Below are positions 48,101 through 58,972 of a stretch of DNA of 62,000 nucleotides, piece after piece; the stretch's first letter is position 1, and the number at the start of each line of letters is the position of its first letter. Source of the DNA: Lingula anatina (Eukaryota > Brachiopoda > Lingulata > Lingulida > Lingulidae); assembly GCF_001039355.2 (NCBI RefSeq), contig NW_019773958.1, forward strand, positions 960,177 through 1,022,176. Direction: 5' to 3'. A model generated the notes under the pieces. That model was given only the letters and a program-made list of their open reading frames with translations. It was not told where the DNA came from and ran no database searches. The position numbers and the translations under genes are program-made.

Positions 48101-48533
48101 CTTGTTGATCAAATGCTATATTATGAGTAAATACCATCTTTTCAGGGGGTAGTTCCCGAATATATTAGATAGCAAAATTAATTCAAAATCATGAGCACGG
48201 CTCTCTCTTATTTGTCACAATGTAAAAATGTTAAATCCTAAATGGATATAACAAAGAGGGATTCCTAACATGAAATGAGTAAATCGATAAATCAACCTCG
48301 AACTAAGGCTAAGCCAGCATAATGCTTTACTTCCGCTTCGTACCGATGATGTAATTATCCATCAAAACAGAATCGAATACAATACTTTCGTGTATCGAAA
48401 GCAAAGGTCACTTACCATTGTGTTCAGCAAATATATTCCCAGTGATGGGACCCGCGATCTTCGACTCCTTGGCTTGTTTTGATTTCTGTTTGTTGGAACT
48501 CCCCTTCCCCTCTTTAGCTTGCTGGGCACCCAT
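21865..48533 (-). CDS. ABL: ABL non-receptor tyrosine kinase, complete gene (12 coding exons, exon span)
   Basis: Exons (all -): 48416-48533, 35115-35294, 29191-29489, 28560-28755, 27856-27932, 27338-27422, 26596-26773, 26049-26233, 25293-25445, 24749-24838, 24358-24492, 21865-24128. All junctions are GT-AG and in phase; the coding sequence is 3960 bp, 1319 aa. Order: MG N-terminal cap (myristoylation candidate), SH3 (about 78-136), SH2 (about 143-233), kinase (about 258-510), long disordered tail, C-terminal F-actin-binding helical region (about 1232-1319). Key residues are intact: K287 (VAVK), E302 (helix C), gatekeeper T331, HRD D379, DFG D397 and activation-loop Y409, each +16 from human ABL1a numbering. 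The family phosphorylates adaptor and cytoskeletal proteins in actin remodelling, axon guidance and adhesion. Human ABL1 is about 1130 aa and Drosophila Abl about 1620, so the length is intermediate. A second exon 1 lies at 58855-58972. Confidence 0.95.
24358..24492 (-). CDS. ABL: ABL exon 11 (post-kinase linker with PKKKR)
   Basis: 45 residues from [13 protein letters not shown] to ENMETAS, after a TTTTCAG acceptor, donor GTAGGC. EVEKEL matches the residues after the kinase domain in vertebrate ABL. LPKKKRW is a monopartite nuclear-localisation-type basic patch, in line with the nuclear signals known for the family. Confidence 0.88.
24558..24599. repeat. (TG)n followed by poly-G
   Basis: Eleven or so TG units followed by a run of about 15 G, in the intron between ABL exons 10 and 11. 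Confidence 0.9.
24749..24838 (-). CDS. ABL: ABL exon 10 (end of kinase domain)
   Basis: Encodes (C)[18 protein letters not shown] and [11 protein letters not shown]. This is the last part of the kinase C-lobe, containing the conserved WxWxxxxRP(T/S)F block. Donor GTATGT, phase 1. Confidence 0.93.
25211..25258 (-). repeat. Degraded duplicate of ABL exon 9 end
   Basis: GCTCATATTTCCTCATTGGTAAGT... parallels CTCACATTTCCTCATCAGTAAGT... at 25288-25335 over about 48 bp with roughly ten differences. On the coding strand the true donor GTGAGT corresponds to ATGAGC here, so the copy cannot act as a donor. Confidence 0.55.
25293..25445 (-). CDS. ABL: ABL exon 9 (kinase C-lobe)
   Basis: [20 protein letters not shown] to the MRK that precedes C of exon 10. 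Includes the substrate-lobe motif GMSPYPG and [11 protein letters not shown]. Donor GTGAGT at 25292. A degraded copy of the last ~35 bp and donor lies about 80 bp downstream in the intron. Confidence 0.95.
26049..26233 (-). CDS. ABL: ABL exon 8 (catalytic loop, activation loop)
   Basis: Encodes (R)[21 protein letters not shown], the activation loop [20 protein letters not shown] and [21 protein letters not shown]379 of HRD, D397 of DFG, the autophosphorylation tyrosine Y409 and the APE equivalent are all present, so the enzyme should be catalytically competent. Confidence 0.96.
26596..26773 (-). CDS. ABL: ABL exon 7 (hinge, gatekeeper)
   Basis: [20 protein letters not shown] through [13 protein letters not shown]331 in IVTEFM is the gatekeeper corresponding to human T315. 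The exon ends two bases into the R codon of the HRD motif. Confidence 0.96.
27338..27422 (-). CDS. ABL: ABL exon 6 (helix C)
   Basis: [20 protein letters not shown] followed by HENLVQLL. Contains the helix C glutamate (E302) that pairs with K287. Too short to stand out as a frame by itself, but the acceptor TTATAG, the donor GTAACA and the family match are unambiguous. Confidence 0.93.
27856..27932 (-). CDS. ABL: ABL exon 5 (glycine-rich loop, catalytic lysine)
   Basis: [20 protein letters not shown] then AVKTLK: the P-loop and the ATP-anchoring lysine K287. Acceptor CTACTTCAG, donor GTAAGA. Confidence 0.96.
28299..28461. mobile_element. 163-bp MITE with 5-bp TSD in ABL intron 4
   Basis: The ends CTGGGGTAGCG and CGCTACCCCAG are perfect 11-bp inverted repeats that continue imperfectly inward. 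AGAGT flanks both sides (28294-28298, 28462-28466). There is no coding capacity. It lies between ABL exons 4 and 5. Confidence 0.75.
28560..28755 (-). CDS. ABL: ABL exon 4 (SH2 end and SH2-kinase linker)
   Basis: [20 protein letters not shown] completes SH2. [20 protein letters not shown] is the SH2-kinase linker that packs on SH3 in the autoinhibited state. [15 protein letters not shown] starts the kinase. Acceptor TTTCCAG, donor GTAAGG. Confidence 0.96.
29191..29489 (-). CDS. ABL: ABL exon 3 (SH3 end and most of SH2)
   Basis: [20 protein letters not shown] and [14 protein letters not shown] form the end of SH3. [19 protein letters not shown] and [20 protein letters not shown] form SH2, with the phosphotyrosine-binding arginine in FLVRES (R168). 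Very high conservation with fly and human ABL. Confidence 0.97.
32279..32508. mobile_element. Candidate GC-rich MITE in ABL intron 2
   Basis: GGTCTATTCCCACAAC at the left and GAGGAATAGAACC at the right are imperfect inverted ends. Just inside are TAGATCGATCT and AGGTCGATCTAATCTA. The interior is strikingly GC-rich against its surroundings. No target duplication could be fixed. It lies in the intron between ABL exons 2 and 3. Confidence 0.45.
35115..35294 (-). CDS. ABL: ABL exon 2 (cap end and start of SH3)
   Basis: [15 protein letters not shown] links exon 1 to [20 protein letters not shown] and [18 protein letters not shown]. The EALLQ(S/T)RPLP and SKENLL blocks are shared with Drosophila and human ABL. 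The ALYDF motif begins the SH3 fold. Acceptor TTTTCAG, donor GTAAGG, phase 1 at both ends. Confidence 0.95.
36049..36216. mobile_element. 168-bp MITE (CAGGGGCAGAT family), copy 1
   Basis: Starts CAGGGGCAGATA and ends GGATCTGCCCCTG, with a perfect 5-bp duplication ACTGG on both sides (36044-36048, 36217-36221). The interior GTCAGATTTTCAAGTTTACA and TCTGTCGGAAGATGG match copy 2 in reverse orientation. Confidence 0.78.
37200..37329. mobile_element. 130-bp MITE (CAGGGGCAGAT family), copy 2, inverted
   Basis: Starts CAGGGGCAGATCCAGAGATA and ends AAATTCTGCCCCTG. The flanks GTATC and ATATC agree in four of five bases. It is shorter than copy 1 by internal deletions and lies about 1 kb away in opposite orientation. 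Confidence 0.72.
39061..39090. repeat. (CT)n microsatellite, shorter in copy 2
   Basis: About 15 CT units in copy 1; the corresponding tract at 50374-50398 is shorter and interrupted. Confidence 0.9.
39426..39700. mobile_element. 275-bp TIR element, copy 1
   Basis: GGGCATTCAGA...ACAGATCCATGGAACAAATATGGCCA at the left is mirrored at the right by GGCCATATTTACTC...TTATCTGTTCTGAATGCACC. CAGAAA flanks both ends (39420-39425, 39701-39706). Related sequence recurs at 60895-61256. Confidence 0.6.
40443..40592. mobile_element. 150-bp TTAA-flanked MITE, copy 1
   Basis: AAGGATAACAACT at the left mirrors AGTTGTTATCCCTT at the right. TTAA lies on each side (40439-40442, 40593-40596), as in piggyBac-type and other TTAA-specific elements. 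No coding sequence. Confidence 0.65.
42104..42134. repeat. (GA)n microsatellite, longer in copy 2
   Basis: GA dinucleotides in copy 1. The counterpart at 53376-53423 is longer and flanked by different bases. Confidence 0.9.
43484..44394. other. ~911-bp segment present only in duplication copy 1
   Basis: Copy 1 reads ...ATCAAAACTGATG followed by this segment and then CACAATATCAACCAGTG. Copy 2 joins the two directly (54776-54800). The segment has no reading frame or terminal inverted repeats that I can identify, so a deletion in copy 2 is more likely than an insertion in copy 1. Confidence 0.85.
45125..45171. repeat. (TG)n microsatellite, copy 1
   Basis: About 23 TG units, followed by a G run at 45182-45195. 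The counterpart at 55517-55567 is longer and its G run is shorter. Confidence 0.95.
48416..48533 (-). CDS. ABL: ABL exon 1, copy 1 (N-terminal cap, myristoylation-type)
   Basis: 39 codons plus one base: [20 protein letters not shown] then [19 protein letters not shown], donor GTAAGT (48415). MGAQQ is the start of Drosophila Abl, and the glycine at position 2 fits N-myristoylation, as in the ABL 1b isoform. NIFAEHN|EALLQ joins exon 2 with exact phase. The exon is 13 kb upstream of exon 2. It is duplicated at 58855-58972. Confidence 0.92.
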
Positions 48534-48960
48534 TCAAAATGATCGTCTGGCACTCTGGGCTACTGACTAGCCCCACTCTGTGACCATCGCTCAAATATGC
48601 TTGGGAACAACGAGCCAAAGTATTCACACTAAAGACCTCTCCAGTATTTACGTCCCCATTTGTTCCGGTTTTGAGAATTAAAAGAAATATTTTTACATAT
48701 AAAAAATTTCTACTGCTGGCTCCGCCATTTCTAATACTATTTCTGGAAACGAGGCCAGCCACTTGCTACTACTTCCGGCTCTGTTCTGTGCAGGTGGTTG
48801 ACATCTGAATGTTGTAGTTGAGATGGCGTTGAGACGGAATTGTGATTGGTGATTGTGCTCTTGCGTCTTTGTACCATTTTGCAAAATAAATAAATTAATA
48901 AAATGGATGAAAAATAAATAAATAAATAAATCATAAGAAGAATATCACTCAATCAAGAAT
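48534..48960 (-). promoter_or_regulatory. ABL 5' region / candidate promoter, copy 1
   Basis: Sequence directly upstream of the exon 1 ATG. It is less AT-rich than the intron and includes ACTTCCGGCTC (48769-48779), on the coding strand GAGCCGGAAGT, a good ETS-type site. A near-identical copy lies at 58973-59340. Promoter activity is inferred from position; the transcription start is unknown. Confidence 0.4.
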
Positions 48961-49050
48961 AAATCACTTGCGAAATTCTAAATTTACATTGATTGCAAAT
49001 AGAAAGGTCAAGTACATAAAAATGTATCTAAAATCTTAAGTTAGGCTTAT

Positions 49051-49204
49051 ACAGACTTGACATTTAATATGGAATATTTTTTTCCAAGTCATTTTTCATC
49101 AGTTTTTTGCTATTTTGCTGACTGATAAATGAAGATAAGGATTAAAATCGTGTTTTAATAACTTTAAATTATCTCTTTGATGTCATGCTGAAACNTATAT
49201 ATAT
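49051..49204. other. Junction between duplication copies, with one N
   Basis: About 145 bp of AT-rich sequence not shared with the region after copy 2, ending in a single undetermined base at 49195 and a short TA run. The N marks an assembly uncertainty exactly at the breakpoint. Confidence 0.85.
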
Positions 49205-50717
49205 ATTTTTTGTCTTTTTACAATAATGCAAATGTTAATAGTCTTGAAAAAATAAGAAGATAATTGCTGTGAAATTTACTTTAAATAGTTAAGAAAGGAA
49301 CTTTCAAATGATATGAAGAAACGTACAATCTTATTTTCATTTTTCTTTGCTGAAATACATGGCATATGGTACCCAATTTTTCAAACCTGTTGACAAAAAG
49401 TACACAGCAAGTAGGCTAAACATGAAAAAAAGTCTTGAAACCACTAAACTGAAATTGCAATCTCAAACATTTCAAACAACTGGGATAACAGGCAATTTCA
49501 CTACAAAAGCAGTTCCAAAACAAGTAAATTAGTTAATTGCCACCAGATGTCTCTGAATGAGGTTTTTGCCAAGAGAATCCACAGCTGTTCCCAGCCGTCT
49601 GCCCCCTGTGACCTACAGATATTGAGAGCTATGAAGAGCATGCTAAGCAGGCATCTCACCATGTCTGCTTGAACATAAATATGCCTAGCACAAGTCTCTG
49701 ATTCCTTGAATTCAGTGTCTGTGTCAATCAGTAATATGTGCTATGTCAAGCATCTGATTCACTGACCTTGTATGTGTACAATGGTGAGAGGTAATGGAAA
49801 AATATTAATAATATTCCAAGCAGCAGATTCAGACAGTCAGATTACGGAAACAAAATTCTGTCCTACTACTGCAATTTGTAAGGCTGATGACGAGAAAAAA
49901 CAACCAGTCATGTAAATTTATCAGTCTTGATAAAGACATGATTCACTGAACTTGATTGTGCACAGTGTTCGAAGGTGGGATGGGCGGAACACTTCAGGCA
50001 GGGACAATCCCACTGCACTCTCAGAAAATACCAACAGGATTAGAAACTGAAACTTTAAAATATTTTCAAACAAGTAGGATAAGGGCACTATTTATACGTA
50101 CCCTGGCCTTACTGCATGGTGAAACACTGAGATGGAATAAATAAATTGATGCATCATAATATAACCTGGGGAATATATCCTGTGCCAGCTTCATTGGGAC
50201 TTGTGCAGTGTAGTTATTAGTGGTTTAATTGAAACAGTTGCTGAAGCAGGAAGCCAGACCTATCTGTCCATTACATGTGTTTAGAAGCTGTGGGTGAGAG
50301 ATAGAGAGAGGCATCCAGGTGAAGCTGTACATGCTGAGTGCACCACTCAAAAAGCAATAAAGAGTAAAGAACAGTCTCTCTCTCTTTCTCTCTCTCTGGT
50401 CAATACATTAAGCAGCAAAATCAGAACAAATCTATCACAAAAAAAGCAAAAAATTATTAAAAGTAACACAAACACATCACACTCTAACTGCTAGTACATA
50501 AGTTTTTAAATGACATACATCACTTTCGTAATTTTTATGTGCTTATCAAAAAAAGAGGGGCATACACTTAGTAATGGAGGCTAAAATCCATGTTTATACT
50601 CTATGTTAAGAAAATATATGCCTTAATCTAACCCCCCTCCCCATTCATACAGTTATTTTGGTTAGTTCATCTCACTTCACAACGGGCATACTGTATTTTA
50701 CCCAGGGTTTCAGAGAA

Positions 50718-50993
50718 GGTATTCAGACTAACAGATCCACAGAACAAAAATGGCCAACCAACATTTATTTTAAGCAGAGCCAACTTATCCACTGATGGTC
50801 TCCCTGTCTCCACATGCACCATCCTTGTAGGGGTCTAGGAATTAAACCCTTGGACCCATGCTTTAATTTGTTTAATAGCGCATTTGAAAGCAGGGACACC
50901 CTCAGTAGATTTGTCAGCTCTTCTTTTATGTCGAGTCGGCCATATTTACTCCGCGGATCAATAAGTCCATGGATTATCTGTTCTGAATGCACC
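50718..50993. mobile_element. 275-bp TIR element, copy in duplicated segment
   Basis: The counterpart of 39426-39700 carried by the large duplication, with several substitutions (GGTATTCAG at the left end). Confidence 0.6.
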
Positions 50994-51734
50994 CAGAAAT
51001 CACTGGAAACTCTTCTCTATTATCAGGGTGCCTCTGAACACAGCTGACAATAAACAGGCAAAGTTCAGGACACCTGTGAAACTCAGGGTGATATACTGAG
51101 GTTACAGGGTTAACCCACGCCAAGAAACTCCCAACCATTGGTCAGAGCTTCTTGACCACACCAACAGAGCTCTGGTGGACAAGACAGTTGTTTAATAGTT
51201 CCAGTTGGTTATCATGGACACTGGGTTAATAGCCTGTGGTTACCAGCCATGCACCCTGGGTAACAATCACTTGATATATGTCACAACAAACAAATTTTCA
51301 GGCACACCCTGGGTTGCATGGCTAGTTTGTACACAAGCTTTAATAAATGATACCAGCCTTTAATTATTGGTCCTTCCCTGCTATTGGTTGTCCTAGTGTC
51401 TTTAGGGTGTATGATGGTTAAGTCTTTGGTGCCTGGAGGAAGGACAACAACAATCACAATGACCATGCATACACAAAATGATAACACATTAGGGAAGAGG
51501 CAATAAAATATAAGGATATAAATGATATACTTTATATAAAAACAAAACCCATACATGATTTCTACTTGTACAGTATGATTTAAAAACAAAACAAAACTAC
51601 ATAAAGTTGATGTGACATGCAAACAAAATGAGATGTGATAACGAAGTATGACAATGAACAAATCCATAAAAAGATTGAAAATATGTCTAAATAATTTCAC
51701 AAAATGTTCAATCCACCAACAAAATAATAGTTAA

Positions 51735-51885
51735 AAGGATAACAACTGGTCATTTTGGCCAAAAAAAATGAATTTTCCCGGGGTAAATGGCAATTTTCCC
51801 CTTCTTACCAATGGTTAATGAATTCATTTCAACATTTTTTTGTAATAATATCTTAAAATAAGAGATTACTGAGTTGTTATCCCTT
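51735..51885. mobile_element. TTAA-flanked MITE, copy in duplicated segment
   Basis: Same element as 40443-40592, with one extra A in an internal tract; carried along in the duplication. Confidence 0.65.
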
Positions 51886-53371
51886 TTAAATATAAAATAG
51901 CTGAATGTTCAGTACATAACAGGCAGATGAAATATTGAAATATCATGCAGGGTATGCTTGCTAATGTAACCATGCAAAAACACAGAGGAGACATATCTGT
52001 ATCATTTATCATGGGAACCTGTACACAGCTAAGTCCTGAGTCAGTCACTCCACTCAGAATTACAACCTTCTGTAGATTAATTTCCGTACCGCATGCAATG
52101 AAAACACAACATGCACTTGGCAAAGGAGGGGAGACTCAGAGGATTCACAGCAATGATAACATCTAAACTTAAGACTTATAAACAGACTAATTTTAATCTT
52201 TATATTTTGAACATATAAGATCACCTGAGCAGCTGAGCACACGATTTCTATGATTTTCAGATTCAATCCTCACTTTACTCAAATGTACAGGCTAACTGTC
52301 ATGAAAAGACACCATAATTTGAACTAGTCAACTTCATGGGACAAACATTATCATAACTGAAAACATTTCATTATTTATTCTGGCAACATTTTCTCTCCTG
52401 TCAGTGTAGAAGACTATCTCTGCCAGCCACGGCACCAGACAGGTGATGATGTTATTACACCAGTCTAATACAAACACAAAGAAGATCAATCTTGAAGAAA
52501 GAGATGTAACTTTCACCCTGCTCAGTGACAGAATAAGGTCAGGTTCACACAAGAAGTAACTTGGACCAGAAAAGGATTTATGTGGCATAATATTGAGCAG
52601 ATTTGAATAAAAAACATGGGGTGCAGATCTCCCCCGCCCCCAAAACATTCCAAGGCAGTTATGGGCAAATAATGAAACTAATTTATAATAAGGCCTTGTG
52701 ATTAGGTCTGTTTTAGTACTCGCACTTAGTTTGTACCCTTGAACTGTATCTCTACTCAGTCTTAAACCATGGCTGTCTAAAATCAGATATTTTGGTTGAT
52801 TTATGTCTTGTTCTCCTGCTTACAACCCTCAGCTTTTGGCCATTGTGGTTTGACACACAGCTCAGGGAGAGGGAGCAAGGTTCTTTATGACAAGGATATA
52901 TATGTGCATGGGGCTGAAACCCCTTGTTTGGAAGAAAAATCTCATTTACAAAAATTTCAGCTGGACAAAAAATTTAAACCAAAAACAATTTCCACAGCAC
53001 CTTCAAAAAGGTAAGTAACACGTAAAAACTCCAACCTTCCTCAGTCAAAGGAAAACTGATGATGTCAAAAACATACAAATTTAACCTTCTCACCAACAAA
53101 GGTGCTTCTGTATCTCAGAGAAAATGTCTATATTATACCCAATCATCCCAATGTATGTTATAAATCAGCAGAAAATAATATAATTTGTTAAATACACTTG
53201 TAATGAAAAATTACCCAGGCACTTGTCTTGTGTGGTATACTTGTTCTGTAGACAAACCGTACATTGTGGTTGACTCAGAAATAAAGGTATGAAGTCTTCT
53301 TCCCTGTCTCATCTTTGTGTATTAGTGTTGCCAGGTGACCTACATTAGTCCTCACCCTAGGAGACAGTCTC

Positions 53372-53423
<52 letters not shown>

Positions 53424-55514
53424 AATCATGATGTTTTGTAAACTTGGACACCAGCTTAAATCAGGAAGTAACTGAAGTCTCCAACATACCATTCCACCTC
53501 TGAGATAAAAATTAGAGAGAGCAGATACTAGTAAATGTTTAATACCAGTAAGTTAATGCAATATGATATCACTTTTCATGTGTGATTTGAACTTCTCATG
53601 TCTTTGACCCAAAGGTCAACATATCTCCAGGCCATTGTTTTATTGTGATCTATGCAGTTCAGTGTCATTTCACTAAATAGCACTTATTTATCTATGGCAT
53701 GTCTTATCACATTACAGCATGGGTAAAACCATACACACAGACAACTGACTCAGATTTAGTGGATATATGAAGTATTTGTCATCAATAGTTCACTGTTAAT
53801 GCTGCCATCATACCCAAATATGGAAGTCTAAATTATCTGAGTCCCATGAGTATTCTACGTGGATGCTGTTTACCACTGGTAATATGATTTTGATTCTTTG
53901 CATCAAGTCTACACTTGATTTGTTCAAGGCAACCACATTGTTATTATGGTGTACAGAGGACAAGTAATAATATACTTCACCAGTCTATACTGTGGCAGGG
54001 ACTTTTGCCAAACAGTTCTTGATATTAGCTACAAAACATGTGACCACTAAATTATGTATTTACATCTTAGAACAATACATCTGACTACAACTGCAGGTCA
54101 TGTGTTGCCTTGTTCCTTTTCTGCTGTCAATTTTAATAAAAGCAGCCAGGGGACAATTTGTCTAAGATACATCCTTGCTAGCAAATACCACTTTACTAAA
54201 ACATTTTAAAAATGGAGAGACAAAGAATAATTTGTTAAACCTTTGATGATGACTAAAATACAACAATGATTGCCACATCCCACACACTGTCATCACTAAC
54301 ACACTGTTCCCACTATCACACTCCAGGCCTTTGTCCCATACCCCACTCTTTGTCCCACACTAACATCTGAATTTTCACCCCATGCTGAAGACATTTTAAC
54401 TTGGCTTTTGCACAGAAATGTTGATTTGTTCATTATTGTTTTAATCCACATATTCTTTGTGATCAAATGGCTTAATCTAAATTAATACACAAGATATCTG
54501 AATGAAAAAAATCATAATTGGCTGACCAGGAGACTGTTACTACCCCCCCCCCCCCCAAAAAAAAAAAAGTGGTTTCACTCTGTGCAGTGCACTCTCCATC
54601 CTATAACCCAGGTGTTAGGAAATACCTGGCCCCATACGCCTTTAATCTTCCTTGAGACTACCACCTTCCCAAAATAACCCAGACTGTGGTGAGGCCTGGA
54701 GTATGTACAAGTGATCAATATCTTCATGATCAGTTTATAATCAGTATGTGTTAGCTCAGGGGGTGTGTATCAAAACTGATGCACAATATCAACCAGTGTC
54801 TGCCCAAGGTTGACAAAGAAAGAAGTTAACTTGCCAATGTTCAAATAAAGGTTCATCACTGTGCTTATACCACATAACCTGATGGATTCGGTTAATCCGT
54901 ACTTTCAACTAACCAAGAAGTGGAAGGCATAAAGTATGTTCCACAGAACACACGTACACATTAAACACTCTAGTTTAGCTGTCAGACAATACTATGTAAT
55001 AGGGTAATGACTTTGTACTGCCTAACCTTTGTGGAAATATCAATTATGCTATGTAGTAGTTGCACCGCGGGATCAATGTGCGTGTGCGTGACAGTGAAAT
55101 ATGGGTCTATTATTATTATTCACCTTGTGAAGCAACCGGCACAGTGTAGGTGAGCTAACCAACACAGTCCATGTCATCTATCCTGCCTTGGGGGGTAAGG
55201 AAAGTAGTACAGACAAGCCTGTCACATGTTTATCAGTTAAATATGGTCTTCTGTTATACCAGGATATGTATGCAAGTTAACCTCAAAAATAGTCCTTACA
55301 GTATCTAGATGGGTTCACTGACACATGTTCTGCCCTACCTCCACCTACTCCCTGCCATAAAAATATGAAGAACATTATCATGCTGTGAAGGAGTTTCTTT
55401 GTAATTAAAAGAGGTGAAAGTGGACCTTATTAAAATCTGGAAAACAAAAGTGACGTACTAAGTTGTGTGTTCAAGAGTTACTCTATATGGCAAGTGCATA
55501 TGTGCTTTTGTGCC

Positions 55515-55570
<56 letters not shown>

Positions 55571-58500
55571 CGTGGGTATAGAGAGGGGGGGGCAACATTC
55601 AAATATGTAAATTTATCTGACTGTTCTTTCATCCCCCTACCCCCATCTTTCTAATTTCCAACTGATGAACCACATGACAACCCAATCAACAGAAGTCACC
55701 TGCCCCAAACTTTATTGGTATTCAGTGACCAATTGGTTCAGTCTGCTGACAGATGGTGCCTCTTTTTTCCACCCCTCCAAATCCAACTCTCCCTCCTGAG
55801 TATTGAATTCCAGCAAATAACAAATTAGCAGCTAAAGGGGAACCTCCTTTATTGATCTGCAGTATAGATAATTACAACTTCACTAAATTATTCATCAAAC
55901 TTTCCATAAAACATCACATTCCTATCTTCTAAAAACATACTAAATATACATGATACATTTCTGTAATTACCTTATGGAAAAATAAACATAATGACTTACC
56001 GTAGCTATAATAATTTGAATAAATATCACAGTGATCATTGCTTGCATCCCAAAAGTAACAAGAGTTGATCTGTGACTATCACACAAGGAATCTTTCACAT
56101 TTAACAAACATCTAGAAAATTAACATTATTTCATGTATAACAAATAAATTATTCAAGATTAGTCTGGGATAGATAAATTGGTACATTTTTCTGGTATTTT
56201 TATTTTATTTTATTTTTTATTTTATTTTTTTTTTTTTTGGCCAATATCTATCAAAAGTGGCCACCCATTTTTCATCAAACCATCTTAAACATTTGGCAAA
56301 AATTCCTGGCGCTAGCATGAACCTAACTGATATGAAAAAAATAGTTCAGATGAAGATAATATATCCTAGCTTACTGTTAAGAGATTATCAATACCTGTCG
56401 AAAAATGAACTTGTATCTATAATTAACATATTTGTGGGAAACCGACTGACTGAGTTATTATTTATCTCTATCTTTTTTTTTACTGTGGAGAAAACAAATA
56501 ATTTCAAAAACTTCCTTCCTGATCACAGATCCACTTCAAAGGCAAACAATATTAATGACAACTTCCTGGTATCCAGGTTCCAGACCAACAATATGAAACA
56601 AGGTCTTAAAACTTTCTGCCTCTGTTCACAAGTTAAAGTAATACCCAAAATTCACATCAGCAAAAGTTCCACATAACACAAAGTGACACTACTTGGGAGA
56701 AGGGGGTGTGGGTGTGGGTGGGGCTAAGGTGGGGGTGAGGTCCACAAAGAGGGTGAAGTGGAGCTGACAGAATGTATGATAATAACAAATTGAATTCCAA
56801 CTCAACTGGTTTAAAACATATTTCCTAAAACAAAGAATGGCAAAAACAAGATGATCTTGTAGCTTTTAATCACAAGTAGGGGGGGGTGTATGTCAGGAGG
56901 AATTTATCTTTGTAATTTACAAAAAATCAATGGAAATAAAAAGTGAGGTATTTAAAAATTGGGATTTAGTCATATATCTGCCCCTCTCCCTTCCCACTAA
57001 ATCAAAACACAGCAGTATATGACGTGTTCAGTTCCTACAACCCCACATCAACACAGCTTAGACTGGGAGAACCTTATATGCCATGTAGTCTTTAACAAGA
57101 AACAGAGATTGTTCCATATTGCATGTTAACGTATTATCCATGACTAAATGTAATGAATATGGGCAAAGGAAAACTTCAAATATTCAATTTATCCTTGGTT
57201 TGTCTGAAAATATGTTTTCTTTTGCTAAAGTGAAAACTTATTGCTTCTACGAGGCAAATTAGTGTTTGACAGTAGGTAAAATGTGTGGAGGATACAGAAA
57301 GGGGAGCAAGTGGTTTTCTTCATTTCCCTGATTCTCAGAAGTAATTGATTTTTTCTATGTATAACACAGAGAAAAGCAATGTAGCATGGTATTGGGAACA
57401 GGTCATGAAGTTCTTACTTTCACTGCTTAGTTCTTGTATATAAACACATCACACAGAAAGAAGCCACAAGTATCAAAGTGCACATAGCATATTTTCTGAA
57501 GTCCATAAAAATGTAGCCAGTGACCTTGACTGACCCTTCACTGAGGCTCAACCTACATGCTACCAAGGACTGATACAAAATAACCAAATTCTCTCTAAAA
57601 TTTACATACAATGTGCATTCAAATACCCTTTGTGTTGTATAAGGACACAACTGGTTGGCTGTGTACTGAGGCCTGTTCACATCAGGACAAAGTCAAGTCT
57701 AGAGGTTAGAGGTAGTTCCACATTAAAACTCAGATATACAGTCCTATATTGAACAACCTGATTGCCTTGTGATGTTCCTAAATGAGTTTCCATGTGTACA
57801 GGCCTTACATAAAATAGTAAGAGATATTGAGAGAATACTCGTATGTTGCCTTTGATCTTTGCCTGTTTGTAAAAAGCCAGTTTGCAGAATTTGCAGATTT
57901 TGAATAATGTATAGATAACTATATTTTATATAATAAATTTCTTATCTTTCAGGAATGCATGTGTGTGTGTGAGTGTGTGTGTAACTTGATAAATGATGAG
58001 ACAATAGCTGAAAGCCTTAGTTATTTTTAGCATTTCTTTTTTGTCCATGCCAATCTGACAGTTTATATATATCATAAACTTATTAACTAGTGACTTTATT
58101 TCTCCCTAGCAATAGGTGTGTGCTGCAGTCTGTGCATTCTTTATAGAAGCCTTAGAATTAAATGCCCAACTTGATTTGATCTCTTTTATTTCATAACAAA
58201 CTGAGATTCATTTTGATTAAGTCCTTGCACTCACACCAAAACAACCCAGAGCCAGTAAGTTAAATTCATACAAGGGGAAAACACTTCAGCTTGGTCAAAT
58301 GCTTGTTTTGTTATAAAGAAGTTGCATTATATATAAAGACAGCATTAGCGATGCAGCTTATAAAGAGAGCTTTTAAAGTCTGCTTCATTATGCAGTTCAC
58401 CAATTAGCAAACAAAATGAAGTGATCCAATTCCAAGTCATGCTTAATGCTGAAAGCATACCCCAGGAAAGATTCCAGTTTTGTCTGCCAAAGCAATTAAG

Positions 58501-58854
58501 CAGCATACATGTCTTTATGGCAAAAAATAATAATTCATCCACTACTTGTTGATCAAATGCTATATGATGAGTAAATACCATCTTTTCAGGGGGTAGTTCC
58601 CGAATATATTAGATAGCAAAATTCATTCAAAATCATGAGCTCTCTCTTATTTGTCACAATGTAAAAATGTAAAATCCTAAATGGATATAACAAAGAGGGA
58701 TTCCTAACATGAAATGAGTAAATCGATAAATCAACCTCGAACTAAGGCTAAGCCAGCATAATGCTTTACTTCCGCTTCGTACCGATGATGTAATTATCCA
58801 TCAAAACAGAATCGAATACAACACTTTCGTGTATCGAAAGCAAAGGTCACTTAC

Positions 58855-58972
58855 CATTGTGTTCAGCAAATATATTCCCAGTGATGGGACCCGCGATCTT
58901 CGACTCCTTGCCTTGTTTTGATTTCTGTTTGTTGGAACTCCCCTTCCCCTCCTTAGCTTGCTGGGCACCCAT
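58855..58972 (-). CDS. ABL: ABL exon 1, copy 2 (within duplicated segment)
   Basis: Same length, start, splice donor and phase as copy 1, with two base changes: one silent (AAA to AAG, K7) and one changing residue 21 from A to G. If the duplication is real this is an alternative first exon 23.5 kb upstream of exon 2, giving an almost identical protein under a separate promoter copy. If it is a haplotype artefact it is the other allele of exon 1. Confidence 0.7.

Larger units (their letters stand above)
37901..49050. repeat. Large direct duplication, copy 1 (~11.1 kb)
   Basis: Colinear with 49205-59463 at very high identity: ACAATAA(C/T)GCAAATGTTAATAG opens both, and AAATCTTAAGTTAG(G/A)CTT closes both. 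Holds ABL exon 1, its 5' region and about 10.5 kb of intron 1. Differences are scattered substitutions, microsatellite length changes and one ~0.9 kb segment (43484-44394) absent from copy 2. Confidence 0.92.

Noticed and set aside
48514-48762. 82-codon - strand frame just upstream of ABL exon 1
   Set aside because: It overlaps the ABL start in another frame, and the same frame in copy 2 is explained by duplication. It could be a chance upstream frame; no family match.
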